From assembly GCA_002307065.1 (NCBI GenBank), contig DBTN01000027.1, positions 2,535 to 56,924 on the forward strand: a stretch of 54,390 bases of DNA, given 5' to 3'. The notes under the pieces are model-generated. The model searched no databases. It worked only from the letters and a program-made list of their open reading frames with translations, and was not told the origin of the DNA. Positions 8,487 to 16,261 of this stretch are shown piece after piece. Positions within the stretch are counted from its first letter, which is position 1; each line of letters opens with the position of its first letter. A program made the translations under genes and the position numbers. This DNA comes from Akkermansiaceae bacterium UBA1315. Lineage in GTDB: Bacteria > Verrucomicrobiota > Verrucomicrobiia > Verrucomicrobiales > Akkermansiaceae.

Positions 8487-9530
8487 ATGTCTACTCTTCC
8501 TCATATCACTGTTTGCGACGCGACTCTTCGCGATGGGTCCCACGCCTATAGTCACCAGATCACACTTGATCAGGTCCGAGCCTACGCCACGGCTTCAGAA
8601 GCTGCCGGTTTTTCCTTTCTCGAAGTGGGTCACGGCAATGGTCTTGGAGCATCCTCACTCCAAGTCGGTGAAAGCCTGGTACCCGAAGGAGAAATGCTGA
8701 GAGCGGCTAAAGCTTGCCTGAAAAACACTAAACTTAGCGTCCATGTCATCCCCGGCTTCGCCACGATCAAACGGGAAATTGTCAATGCCTTAGAAAACGG
8801 GGTTGAGCTTTTCCGCATCGGTTGCCATTGCACGGAGGCCGATGTCTCGCAGCGTCATATCAGTTATGTCCGTTCTGCCGGTCACGAAGCATGGGGAGTC
8901 CTGATGATGAGCCATATGGCTCCGGCAGACGTGCTTTTGGAAGAATCGAAAAAGATGCAGAGCTACGGAGCCCAGGGAATTGTACTGATGGATTCAGCTG
9001 GCGCTTATTTCCCAAAAGACGTGACTGAAAAAATCGGTCTGCTTGCTGAAAAACTGGAAGTGCCTGTTGGTTTCCACGCTCACGATAACCTCGGATTAAG
9101 CATTGCCAATTCACTCGCTGCATTGGAAGCCGGTGCGAAAATCATCGATGGTACCGCGAAAGGTTTTGGTGCCGGAGCTGGCAATGCACCGCTGGAATTG
9201 CTCGCCGCCGTTCTTAAACAGCGCGGTTATAAGAATTCCCTCGATCTTTATAAAGCTCTCGATGTTGCGGCCCTCGCTACTAAACTTTTCGCCGGATCAC
9301 TGCCCGATTCAAACGACATCACCATCGTCAGTGGCTTGGCCGGAGTCTTTTCCGGCTTCGCCAAACCAGTCCAACGAGCGGCCAAACAACTGGGTGTAGA
9401 TCCTCGTGATATTTTCTTCGAATTAGGTCGCCGACAAGTCGTCGGCGGACAGGAAGATTTGATCCTTGAAGTCGCTGACGAACTCGCTCGCCGCACTTCC
9501 ACAAACCCAAACTTTTACCCCATCTCATGA
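8487..9530 (+). CDS. mhpE: 4-hydroxy-2-oxovalerate aldolase, MhpE/DmpG-like
   Basis: Class II, divalent-metal pyruvate aldolase of the HMGL-like family that reversibly forms 4-hydroxy-2-oxopentanoate from pyruvate and acetaldehyde. Active-site residues are in place: R15, D16 and H19 in TLRDGSHA, and the metal ligands H197 and H199 in GFHAHDNLGLS. VGHGNGLGA (48-56) replaces the more common VGHGDGL. The C-terminal region (about 270-347, SGLAGVFSGF onward) corresponds to the domain contacting the dehydrogenase. The 347-residue length is normal. Its stop overlaps the next ATG (ATGA, 9527-9530), implying coupled translation with the second SDR. The location points to biosynthetic use. Confidence 0.92.
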   Translation: MSTLPHITVCDATLRDGSHAYSHQITLDQVRAYATASEAAGFSFLEVGHGNGLGASSLQVGESLVPEGEMLRAAKACLKNTKLSVHVIPGFATIKREIVNALENGVELFRIGCHCTEADVSQRHISYVRSAGHEAWGVLMMSHMAPADVLLEESKKMQSYGAQGIVLMDSAGAYFPKDVTEKIGLLAEKLEVPVGFHAHDNLGLSIANSLAALEAGAKIIDGTAKGFGAGAGNAPLELLAAVLKQRGYKNSLDLYKALDVAALATKLFAGSLPDSNDITIVSGLAGVFSGFAKPVQRAAKQLGVDPRDIFFELGRRQVVGGQEDLILEVADELARRTSTNPNFYPIS

Positions 9531-10582
9531 GCCGCGCCATCGAACTTGTCCATACTGACGCCGAAGCGGTGATCGGTGACCGCATCGGCAGTCTTTCGGC
9601 GCTGCGCGATCAGCACCTTTTCATTTCCGGCGGCACCGGTTTTTTAGGAACTTGGCTGCTTGAATTGATCAAGGTATTGAACGAAAAACATGATTTCGGT
9701 GTAAAAGTCACCGTATTCAGCCGTAGCGCTCGAGCATTTGCCAACCGACTGCCACACCTTGGTTTAGAAAAATGGGCAAGTTTTCAGGAAGGAGACATTC
9801 GATATATCTCTGAACTCCCACGCGATGTCCGTTATGTTATCCATGCGGCAGCGCTCACGGACCGCCGACTTTTTGCCTCTCAGCCTGGAGCGGTTGCGGA
9901 GACTAACGGACTCGGAACTCTTCGTTTGCTTCGAGCCTCGCACCTCCTCGAGGACTTGAAAAAAATCGTAATTCTCAGTTCTGGTTTAGTATATGGAACG
10001 CAACCTTGGGATCGAGAAAGAATCGATGAGAATTTTGTCGGGCCGCTTCGCTGCGACGACGTAAACTCAGTATATGCTGAGTCAAAACGCTTCGCAGAAA
10101 TCATTGCCCAGTGCGCCATAAGCGAAAGCAAACTCCCCGTCGTGACTCTTCGGCCTTTCGCTTTCGTCGGTCCTTACCAATCTTTGCAACTTCCATGGGC
10201 AGTGACGGATTTCATCCGTGACAGCCTTAACGGTGGCCCCATCCGGATCATGGGAGACGGCACCACCGTCCGCAGCATTATGTATGCTGCCGACTTTGCA
10301 TTTTGGGTACTCGTCGCTCTTGCTAATGGAAGACCTCGCGAAACCTATAACGTCGGCAGCCCGGAACCTATCGATCTCGGTTCACTCGCTCAACTTATCA
10401 CCCAACATTTTACACCGGTTCCTGAAATTCACACCGGTCTCGGCCAAACGGGTCATGACCGCAACCGGCTCGTGCCATCTGTCAACCGGGCGAAAAACGA
10501 ACTTGGCCTCGAAGTGACTTTTTCTCTCTCCGACGCGATTCAACGCACTATCGCTTGGAACCAATATTCCCAGTCTTTATGA
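9527..10582 (+). CDS. NAD-dependent epimerase/dehydratase (SDR), copy B
   Basis: Extended SDR of 351 residues, paralogous to the one at 6490. GGTGFLG is at residues 35-41, SSGLVYG at 151-157, and catalytic Y183/K187 in YAESK. RPFAFVGPYQ and GDGTTVRSIMYAADF match the sister protein's substrate-domain blocks. ATGA overlaps couple it to the aldolase before it and to the ThDP enzyme after it. All three therefore probably come from one message in fixed proportion. Possible jobs are reduction of the keto group left by ThDP-dependent chain extension, or epimerisation at the hexose. Which SDR does what cannot be read from the sequence. Confidence 0.8.
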   Translation: MSRAIELVHTDAEAVIGDRIGSLSALRDQHLFISGGTGFLGTWLLELIKVLNEKHDFGVKVTVFSRSARAFANRLPHLGLEKWASFQEGDIRYISELPRDVRYVIHAAALTDRRLFASQPGAVAETNGLGTLRLLRASHLLEDLKKIVILSSGLVYGTQPWDRERIDENFVGPLRCDDVNSVYAESKRFAEIIAQCAISESKLPVVTLRPFAFVGPYQSLQLPWAVTDFIRDSLNGGPIRIMGDGTTVRSIMYAADFAFWVLVALANGRPRETYNVGSPEPIDLGSLAQLITQHFTPVPEIHTGLGQTGHDRNRLVPSVNRAKNELGLEVTFSLSDAIQRTIAWNQYSQSL

Positions 10583-12408
10583 AAGTCAAAATTAGCGACC
10601 TCATCGCCCGTTTCTTCGAAGGAAAGGGCGTCAAACATGCTTTCGGCATCATTGGCTCCGCCAATGCCCACATCTTCGATTCTTTTTTCAATGATTCCAG
10701 CATCGAACTGATCTGCAATCACCATGAACAGGCTTGTACTATGGCCGTGCAAACCTATTGGAAAGTGACGGGTCAACCGACGTTCGCACTTGTGACCGCG
10801 GGTGCAGGCTCCTCCAATGCGATCACCGGCGTCCTCTCCGCTTGGGCCGACTCCATTCCATGCGTGATTTTGTCCGGTCAAGAAAACGCCCGCTATATCA
10901 CTCCCGGTCATAATCGCCGACTGTACGGGATTCAAGGTTATGACAGTCCGTTCGCGGTCAGTAAGATGACCAAATATGCCACAACTGTTCTCGAACCGGA
11001 GAATGTCATCTACGAACTCGAAAAGGCTTGGCACCTCGCTACCACCGGTCGGCCTGGACCAGTCTGGATCGACCTACCAATGAGTGTGCAAGGCTCGTTG
11101 GTCGAAGAAGAGTCACTGAAACATTACATCCCTGAACCGATCGCTGAAGCGGGTGTGGAACCGCTTTCCGGCGAAGCCCTACTGATGGAGGTCAAATCCG
11201 CTCTGGATTCGCTGAAAAATGCCGAGCGTCCGCTTCTTTGGCTCGGCGTTGGGATTCGCATCGCCGGGGCGATCGAAGAAATGAAACAACTGGTCGACCG
11301 GTTAGGTATTCCGGCCCTCGTTACTTGGTCCGCCGCTGATTTGCTCCCTTCCGAACATCCGCTGATCGTCGGTCGTGCCGGAACTTACGGTCAACGTGCC
11401 GCCAATCTCATTCTCCAAAACAGCGACTACTTACTAGCCATTGGCACTCGTCTCGCAATTCCTCAAGTCGGATACGAAACCTCCGAGCTTGCCCGTGCGG
11501 CAAAACGAATGACAGTAGTCGATATTGATCCAACGGAACTCGGCAAATATCCGGCACGTTTCAATCATCCAGTTTGCGCCGATGCAGGCGATTTCATCCG
11601 CGCCGCTTTGCAAATCGCCCCTCCTCCAACGGCAAGCCATCTTACATGGGCCAAACGCGCCGAGGATACCACGAAACGCTTCCCTTGGATCGAAGCCGCC
11701 CACGATGACAAAGATGGCTTCATCAACATCTACCGCTTCATGGAGAAACTTCAACCTCACCTCAAATCGGACCAAATTCTGGTCACCGATATGGGGACGG
11801 CTCTGCTCTGCGGACACCAAGCACTTTCCCTTACTCCGCCACAACGATTACTAACCTCGCAAGGTTTGGGCGAAATGGGCTTTGGCCTCCCCGGAGCCAT
11901 CGGTGCTTCGTTTGCCAGAGACCGTGGCGAAGTCATCTGCCTCAATTGCGATGGCGGAATGATGATGAATTTGCAGGAACTGCAAACTATGGTTCATCAC
12001 CAACTCCCGATCAAACTCTTCGTCTTCAACAACGACGGATACCTAATGATCAAGCACACACAGAAAGCGATCCTCAAAGGCCGCTATTCTGGTACCGACG
12101 CGAAATCCGGCGTCAGTTGCCCGGACTTCACGAAACTCGCCACCGCTTTCGATATACCCGCTTGGCAAATTCGGACATGGGAAGATTTCGATCAATTTTT
12201 ACCCCAAATTCAGGCTCATCAGGGTCCTGCTATGATCGAAGTTTTCATGCACCCGGAACAGCTATTCTATCCAAAGCTCTCCCTCGCTATTCAGAAAGAC
12301 GGCACAATTGTTTCTCCACCACTTGAGGACCTGTCTCCACTTCTTTCACGGCATACTCTAGAAACGGAAATGATCGAAGGGCTTCATCCGAAGTCAGTCA
12401 ATCTATAA
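10579..12408 (+). CDS. ThDP-dependent acetolactate-synthase-like enzyme (YerE-like)
   Basis: A 609-residue thiamine-diphosphate enzyme with three domains: Pyr, middle and PP. The activating glutamate is Glu50 in CNHHEQACTMA. The ThDP/metal motif is CDGGMMMNLQELQT with D458 and N464, followed by NNDGYLMI. The closing segment (PKLSL, then SPPLEDLSPLL) resembles sugar-cluster members of this family rather than housekeeping acetolactate synthase. YerE, the best-known relative, adds an acetyl unit from pyruvate to C4 of CDP-3,6-dideoxy-4-ketohexose. With the aldolase directly upstream, 4-hydroxy-2-oxopentanoate is an attractive alternative donor. The start at 10579 (ATGA overlap with the preceding SDR) is preferred over 10555, which adds only eight residues. 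Confidence 0.85.
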   Translation: MKVKISDLIARFFEGKGVKHAFGIIGSANAHIFDSFFNDSSIELICNHHEQACTMAVQTYWKVTGQPTFALVTAGAGSSNAITGVLSAWADSIPCVILSGQENARYITPGHNRRLYGIQGYDSPFAVSKMTKYATTVLEPENVIYELEKAWHLATTGRPGPVWIDLPMSVQGSLVEEESLKHYIPEPIAEAGVEPLSGEALLMEVKSALDSLKNAERPLLWLGVGIRIAGAIEEMKQLVDRLGIPALVTWSAADLLPSEHPLIVGRAGTYGQRAANLILQNSDYLLAIGTRLAIPQVGYETSELARAAKRMTVVDIDPTELGKYPARFNHPVCADAGDFIRAALQIAPPPTASHLTWAKRAEDTTKRFPWIEAAHDDKDGFINIYRFMEKLQPHLKSDQILVTDMGTALLCGHQALSLTPPQRLLTSQGLGEMGFGLPGAIGASFARDRGEVICLNCDGGMMMNLQELQTMVHHQLPIKLFVFNNDGYLMIKHTQKAILKGRYSGTDAKSGVSCPDFTKLATAFDIPAWQIRTWEDFDQFLPQIQAHQGPAMIEVFMHPEQLFYPKLSLAIQKDGTIVSPPLEDLSPLLSRHTLETEMIEGLHPKSVNL

Positions 12409-12451
12409 CATCTACTCTCCCCATCCCACATACTGCATCAATTTTCTATCA

Positions 12452-13831
12452 ATGAATTTTCCAGAAAAGGAAATAGCGGCTCCGCGACGAAGCCTATTTC
12501 AGGCAGCAGCCGCAAAACTAGGAATTGATCGCGCCGTCCGTTGGACTCTTCTCACTCAGAGCCTCAGATTCCTTACCGGTCCCATCACCATGTTTCTCAT
12601 GGTGCACTTCCTAACTCCGGAGATCCAAGGATACGCTTATACATTTGGAGGCGTTTTAGCCCTGAGCATTTTCCTGGAAATGGGGTTTTCCCAAAACATC
12701 CTCCAATTTGCTTCCCATGAATATTCACACCTCCAGATGGATTTACGGCGACGATTATCGGGAAACGATCGCGCACTATCACGCCTCGTTTCATTGGGAC
12801 GACTATCTTTCAAATATTACGGCATCGCTGCGGTCGTTTTTTTTATCTTACTATCGATCGGAGGCCGGTGGTTTTTTCAGACATCTGATAACGTCGGGGT
12901 ATCTTGGTCGGGGCCATGGTATTTGGCATGTGTCGCTGCCGCGCTTACCCTGGCCATTAATCCATGCTGGGCACTGATTGAAGGTTGTAACCAAATAGCA
13001 GAAATTGAAAAATTTCGTTTCTACTCATCTCTTGCAACTTTCGCAGCAGGCGCTATCGGACTTGTCTGCGGTTTAAAATTATATGCAATTGTTCTTCCTG
13101 CAGTCATGAGTGTCATCATTGCTGCAACCTACCTGTTGGTAAAATGGAAATATTTTTTTAAGATTTTCCTAAACCATCCTACTGGAGAAATCATTTCGTG
13201 GAAAAAGGAAATTTGGCCGTTTCAATGGAGAATTGCGATTAGCTGGATAAGCGGCTATTTCATTTTCTCCCTAGTTACTCCAGTTGTGTTCCGAACCGCC
13301 GGCGCAGCGGAAGCCGGACGATTCGGATTTACAATGCAATTGGTTAAAATGATCGCAACTATTGCAAGCAGCTGGTCCACAACCAAACTCCCCCTTTATG
13401 GAATATTAGTGGCTCAAAGAGACTGGCATTCTCTAAATAAAGTATGGAGAAAGGCAAGCTATACAACCTTTATCGTCAACATATTAGGATCCATTGGACT
13501 ACTTATCTCGATGGAATTAGCATCTCAATGGTATCCCAAGTTAGCAAGTCGATATACAGGGCCGATGGTTGCATTAGTTCTCTGTTCCAGTGTAATTTGC
13601 CAATCCGCCATCTCATCATGGGCTTATTATCTCAGAGCATTCAAGGCGGAACCCTTCATGAGACTATCCGTAATCACAGCTTTAATCTCGCTTATAATAG
13701 TTCCTGTAGGGGCAAAATATGGAAATATGCCCGGCGCATCTTTCGCCTATACCCTCGCTATTTTTTCAACAGTGCTTCCCGCCTACCTACTATTCAACAA
13801 AAAACGCTCGCAATTCACAGTAGAGGAATAA
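12452..13831 (+). CDS. Wzx-like oligosaccharide flippase / polysaccharide biosynthesis membrane protein
   Basis: A 459-residue integral membrane protein with about twelve hydrophobic segments and a short polar N-terminus. It resembles the MATE/MVF-like flippases that move undecaprenyl-linked repeat units across the inner membrane. Blocks such as LRFLTGPITMFLMVHFLTPEIQGY near the N-terminus and YTGPMVALVLCSSV late in the protein fit this family. A PWYLACVAAALTLAINPCWALIEG region fills the middle. It follows the sugar-biosynthesis block after 43 bases and precedes the glycosyltransferases. Base composition turns visibly AT-richer from this gene onward. Confidence 0.8.
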   Translation: MNFPEKEIAAPRRSLFQAAAAKLGIDRAVRWTLLTQSLRFLTGPITMFLMVHFLTPEIQGYAYTFGGVLALSIFLEMGFSQNILQFASHEYSHLQMDLRRRLSGNDRALSRLVSLGRLSFKYYGIAAVVFFILLSIGGRWFFQTSDNVGVSWSGPWYLACVAAALTLAINPCWALIEGCNQIAEIEKFRFYSSLATFAAGAIGLVCGLKLYAIVLPAVMSVIIAATYLLVKWKYFFKIFLNHPTGEIISWKKEIWPFQWRIAISWISGYFIFSLVTPVVFRTAGAAEAGRFGFTMQLVKMIATIASSWSTTKLPLYGILVAQRDWHSLNKVWRKASYTTFIVNILGSIGLLISMELASQWYPKLASRYTGPMVALVLCSSVICQSAISSWAYYLRAFKAEPFMRLSVITALISLIIVPVGAKYGNMPGASFAYTLAIFSTVLPAYLLFNKKRSQFTVEE

Positions 13832-13879
13832 TAGAAGATCTGTGTCCGCATTTTTTACATACAATTTTATTTTTGAAGT

Positions 13880-14908
13880 ATGATTCACGGTTCAGCAGTT
13901 GCGCCAAGCGAGCAAAATACGCTCTCTATCGTCATCCCCACTTACAACCGCCCGAACCAGCTTGTAAAGTCCCTGAAGGTTCTCATCCCCCAATGCTCGC
14001 AATCAAATTGCAAAATAATTATTCTTGATAATGCATCTCCGCTACCTATCAGCGATCTGATTCAGCAGCATTTCCCCGATTACGCGGAGCTCATTTCTGT
14101 CACTAGAAACATTACGAATATTGGTGGAAATGCAAATATCATCTCTTGCTTTTCTGCATGTCAAACTGAATGGATGTGGCTTCTTGGAGACGACGACTTA
14201 CCGACAGCTGATTCGATCAGCATAATCACAAAGCATATTAGCGAAGCTCAAAAGCATACGATTTTCATAAATTTTTCAATTAATAAATGGTGCAATCACG
14301 AAAACACCTTAATTGAATCATATGATGAAATGCTGAAACGATTTAGCGATCCTGCAGTGGTAGGCAACTGCCTATGCATATCAGCATCTGTATGGCGGCG
14401 CAGCAATTTCAAAGAGGTGATTAAAATCGGATTTCAACATACCACAACATGCGCACCACACTTGATCATGCTCATGCATCAGATCAAAGCCGGAAAACAA
14501 CTAAGCCTATCCCAATCGAGCATCATTTCAGAAAAAGACATCCCTCAGGAAAGCTACTCGAAAATCATGGTGTCCACCGGGATCTATCAAATTTTGGACG
14601 TGAATCATTTGAGACATGCACGTCTATATAACGCGGTCAACGCATTAGCAGACTGTTTTCTAATTAATTCCTACGGCGAAGTTGCTCAAATACTGACAGA
14701 AAGCTCAAAACACGATCTCAAGTATTGGATATATTTTTTCTCTAAAGTATTATATTTCCATAACTCCCTTAGTGTAAAATTGCGATATTTTATATTTTTG
14801 CTGATGACCATCTTCAGCACATTTTCTTTGACTCGATTCTTTTTAATGAAACAGCTTTCGAATAGAAAGCGCTCCAAAATTTTCACCTCTATTTATGATC
14901 GAGCTTGA
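13880..14908 (+). CDS. Family 2 glycosyltransferase
   Basis: A 342-residue GT-A enzyme. The start SIVIPTYNRPNQL (about residues 15-27) is the standard GT2 opening. DNASPLPIS follows, and the DxD-type motif is in LLGDDDLPTADS (about 98-109). The C-terminal part is less conserved and contains hydrophobic stretches near KLRYFIFLLMTIF, possibly one membrane anchor. This gene is strongly AT-rich compared with the window average, as are its immediate neighbours. Donor sugar is unknown. Confidence 0.82.
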   Translation: MIHGSAVAPSEQNTLSIVIPTYNRPNQLVKSLKVLIPQCSQSNCKIIILDNASPLPISDLIQQHFPDYAELISVTRNITNIGGNANIISCFSACQTEWMWLLGDDDLPTADSISIITKHISEAQKHTIFINFSINKWCNHENTLIESYDEMLKRFSDPAVVGNCLCISASVWRRSNFKEVIKIGFQHTTTCAPHLIMLMHQIKAGKQLSLSQSSIISEKDIPQESYSKIMVSTGIYQILDVNHLRHARLYNAVNALADCFLINSYGEVAQILTESSKHDLKYWIYFFSKVLYFHNSLSVKLRYFIFLLMTIFSTFSLTRFFLMKQLSNRKRSKIFTSIYDRA

Positions 14909-14961
14909 ATTCGAAGCATGGCCACTCAAGTAAATAGATAACTCAGAAAACTTATAAGTGA

Positions 14962-16218
14962 ATGAGAGTCATTATAAACCTTCATCCTTTAGGTGGGACA
15001 TCTAAAACAGGAGTTTTCCGAGTGGCCGATGAAATCGCTCAAGGCCTTGGCGCTCGCCTTACTTCGAATCTAATCGCGCATAGCATAACAAGCACTTATC
15101 ACTCACACCTATATTTTCGCAAATATCTTTACCCTCTTAAATGCTACGCAGCCCTCAATACTATTTCATCTATTTTTTTGCCGATTTCAAAAATCGTAGA
15201 ACTCATAAATAGGAAACTCAATCATAATAGCGGTGTGGTTTTCCGCATTGCCCGAAAGATCACGATGCTCACACAGAATTCGTTAGATTTACTGGCATCT
15301 AGAATCCCGGAAAATATTTTGGCGAATTCAGACATCTATCATTCTCCGTTCTCAAAAATTCCTAATCAGATCCGCAGCAGAAAACGAATTAAGAGATTCA
15401 TAACTATTCATGATCTAATTCCTATTACAAATCCTGAATTTTTTGACAAAAAAACAGTGATAATGGTTCGGGAAATTATGGAAAGCCTGGACAAGGATGA
15501 TCACGTCTTTTGCGTTTCCAAGGCTACTCGAACAACACTACTTAAATACTCTGTATGCGATCCGGATAAAGTATTAGTGATCCCATTAGCTGCATCTAAT
15601 CATTTTTATCCTGCTAAGGATCTAGTTAAAAATCAAAAAGTTTTACGCAAATATGGAATCCAGATAAATAATTACATTCTTACACTTTGTACTCTTGAAA
15701 TTCGGAAAAATATCGAAATAGTAATTCGGGCATTTATTAAACTGCACGTCCACAAGCTAATACCACCAAATACTCATTTGGTTCTTGTCGGTGGAAAAGG
15801 TTGGAAAACTAAAAACATAGAAGCCGCATTGTCGGCGGCAGCGCCCTTCCGCGACAAAATCCTAATGCCTGGTTTTATTCCAGATGAGGACATCGCCGTT
15901 ATTTATTCCAGCGCTAAGGTGTTTGTCTATATGTCTTATCTAGAAGGCTTTGGACTTCCTCCTCTTGAAGCAATGCAGTGCGGAACCCCTGTGATCACAT
16001 CTAATACTTCGTCTTTGCCAGAAGTTGTTGGAACAGGAGGCACCATGCTAAATCCAGACGACATTGATGGTTTGATTCATGAACTTCATAAAATTTATAG
16101 GACTCCCGCTTATCATCACGAAATGTCAAATAGGGCTTTAGAAAGATCTCGTCATTTTAGCTGGGAGAGATTTATCTCTCACACTCTTGACGCCTATCAA
16201 GCCGCACTTCACAAGTAA
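14962..16218 (+). CDS. Family 4 glycosyltransferase
   Basis: A 418-residue GT-B enzyme opening with VIINLHPLGGTSKTGVFRVA. The donor-binding C-terminal domain has CTLEIRKNIEIVIRAF, then the E-x7-E signature EGFGLPPLEAMQCGTPVI and SLPEVVGTGG. The N-terminal half has IHDLIPI, common in mannosyltransferase-like members. It lies in the AT-rich block, 53 bases after the GT2 gene. It resembles the next gene (16262) in overall plan, so the pair may add successive sugars of the same repeat unit. Confidence 0.85.
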   Translation: MRVIINLHPLGGTSKTGVFRVADEIAQGLGARLTSNLIAHSITSTYHSHLYFRKYLYPLKCYAALNTISSIFLPISKIVELINRKLNHNSGVVFRIARKITMLTQNSLDLLASRIPENILANSDIYHSPFSKIPNQIRSRKRIKRFITIHDLIPITNPEFFDKKTVIMVREIMESLDKDDHVFCVSKATRTTLLKYSVCDPDKVLVIPLAASNHFYPAKDLVKNQKVLRKYGIQINNYILTLCTLEIRKNIEIVIRAFIKLHVHKLIPPNTHLVLVGGKGWKTKNIEAALSAAAPFRDKILMPGFIPDEDIAVIYSSAKVFVYMSYLEGFGLPPLEAMQCGTPVITSNTSSLPEVVGTGGTMLNPDDIDGLIHELHKIYRTPAYHHEMSNRALERSRHFSWERFISHTLDAYQAALHK

Positions 16219-16261
16219 TATTAGTATTACCTTTATTTTAAACTCCCACTTTTAAAGTTCG

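Noticed and set aside
7602..9530. Aromatic meta-cleavage operon
   Set aside because: Only the last two steps are present and all neighbours belong to glycan synthesis.
10579..12408. Housekeeping acetolactate synthase (ilvB)
   Set aside because: No ilvN or ilvC neighbours; it is coupled to sugar SDRs, and its C-terminal block resembles sugar-cluster ThDP enzymes.
13444..14028. A 194-codon frame bridging the flippase and the GT2 gene
   Set aside because: It overlaps the ends of two well-supported genes and lacks any motif.
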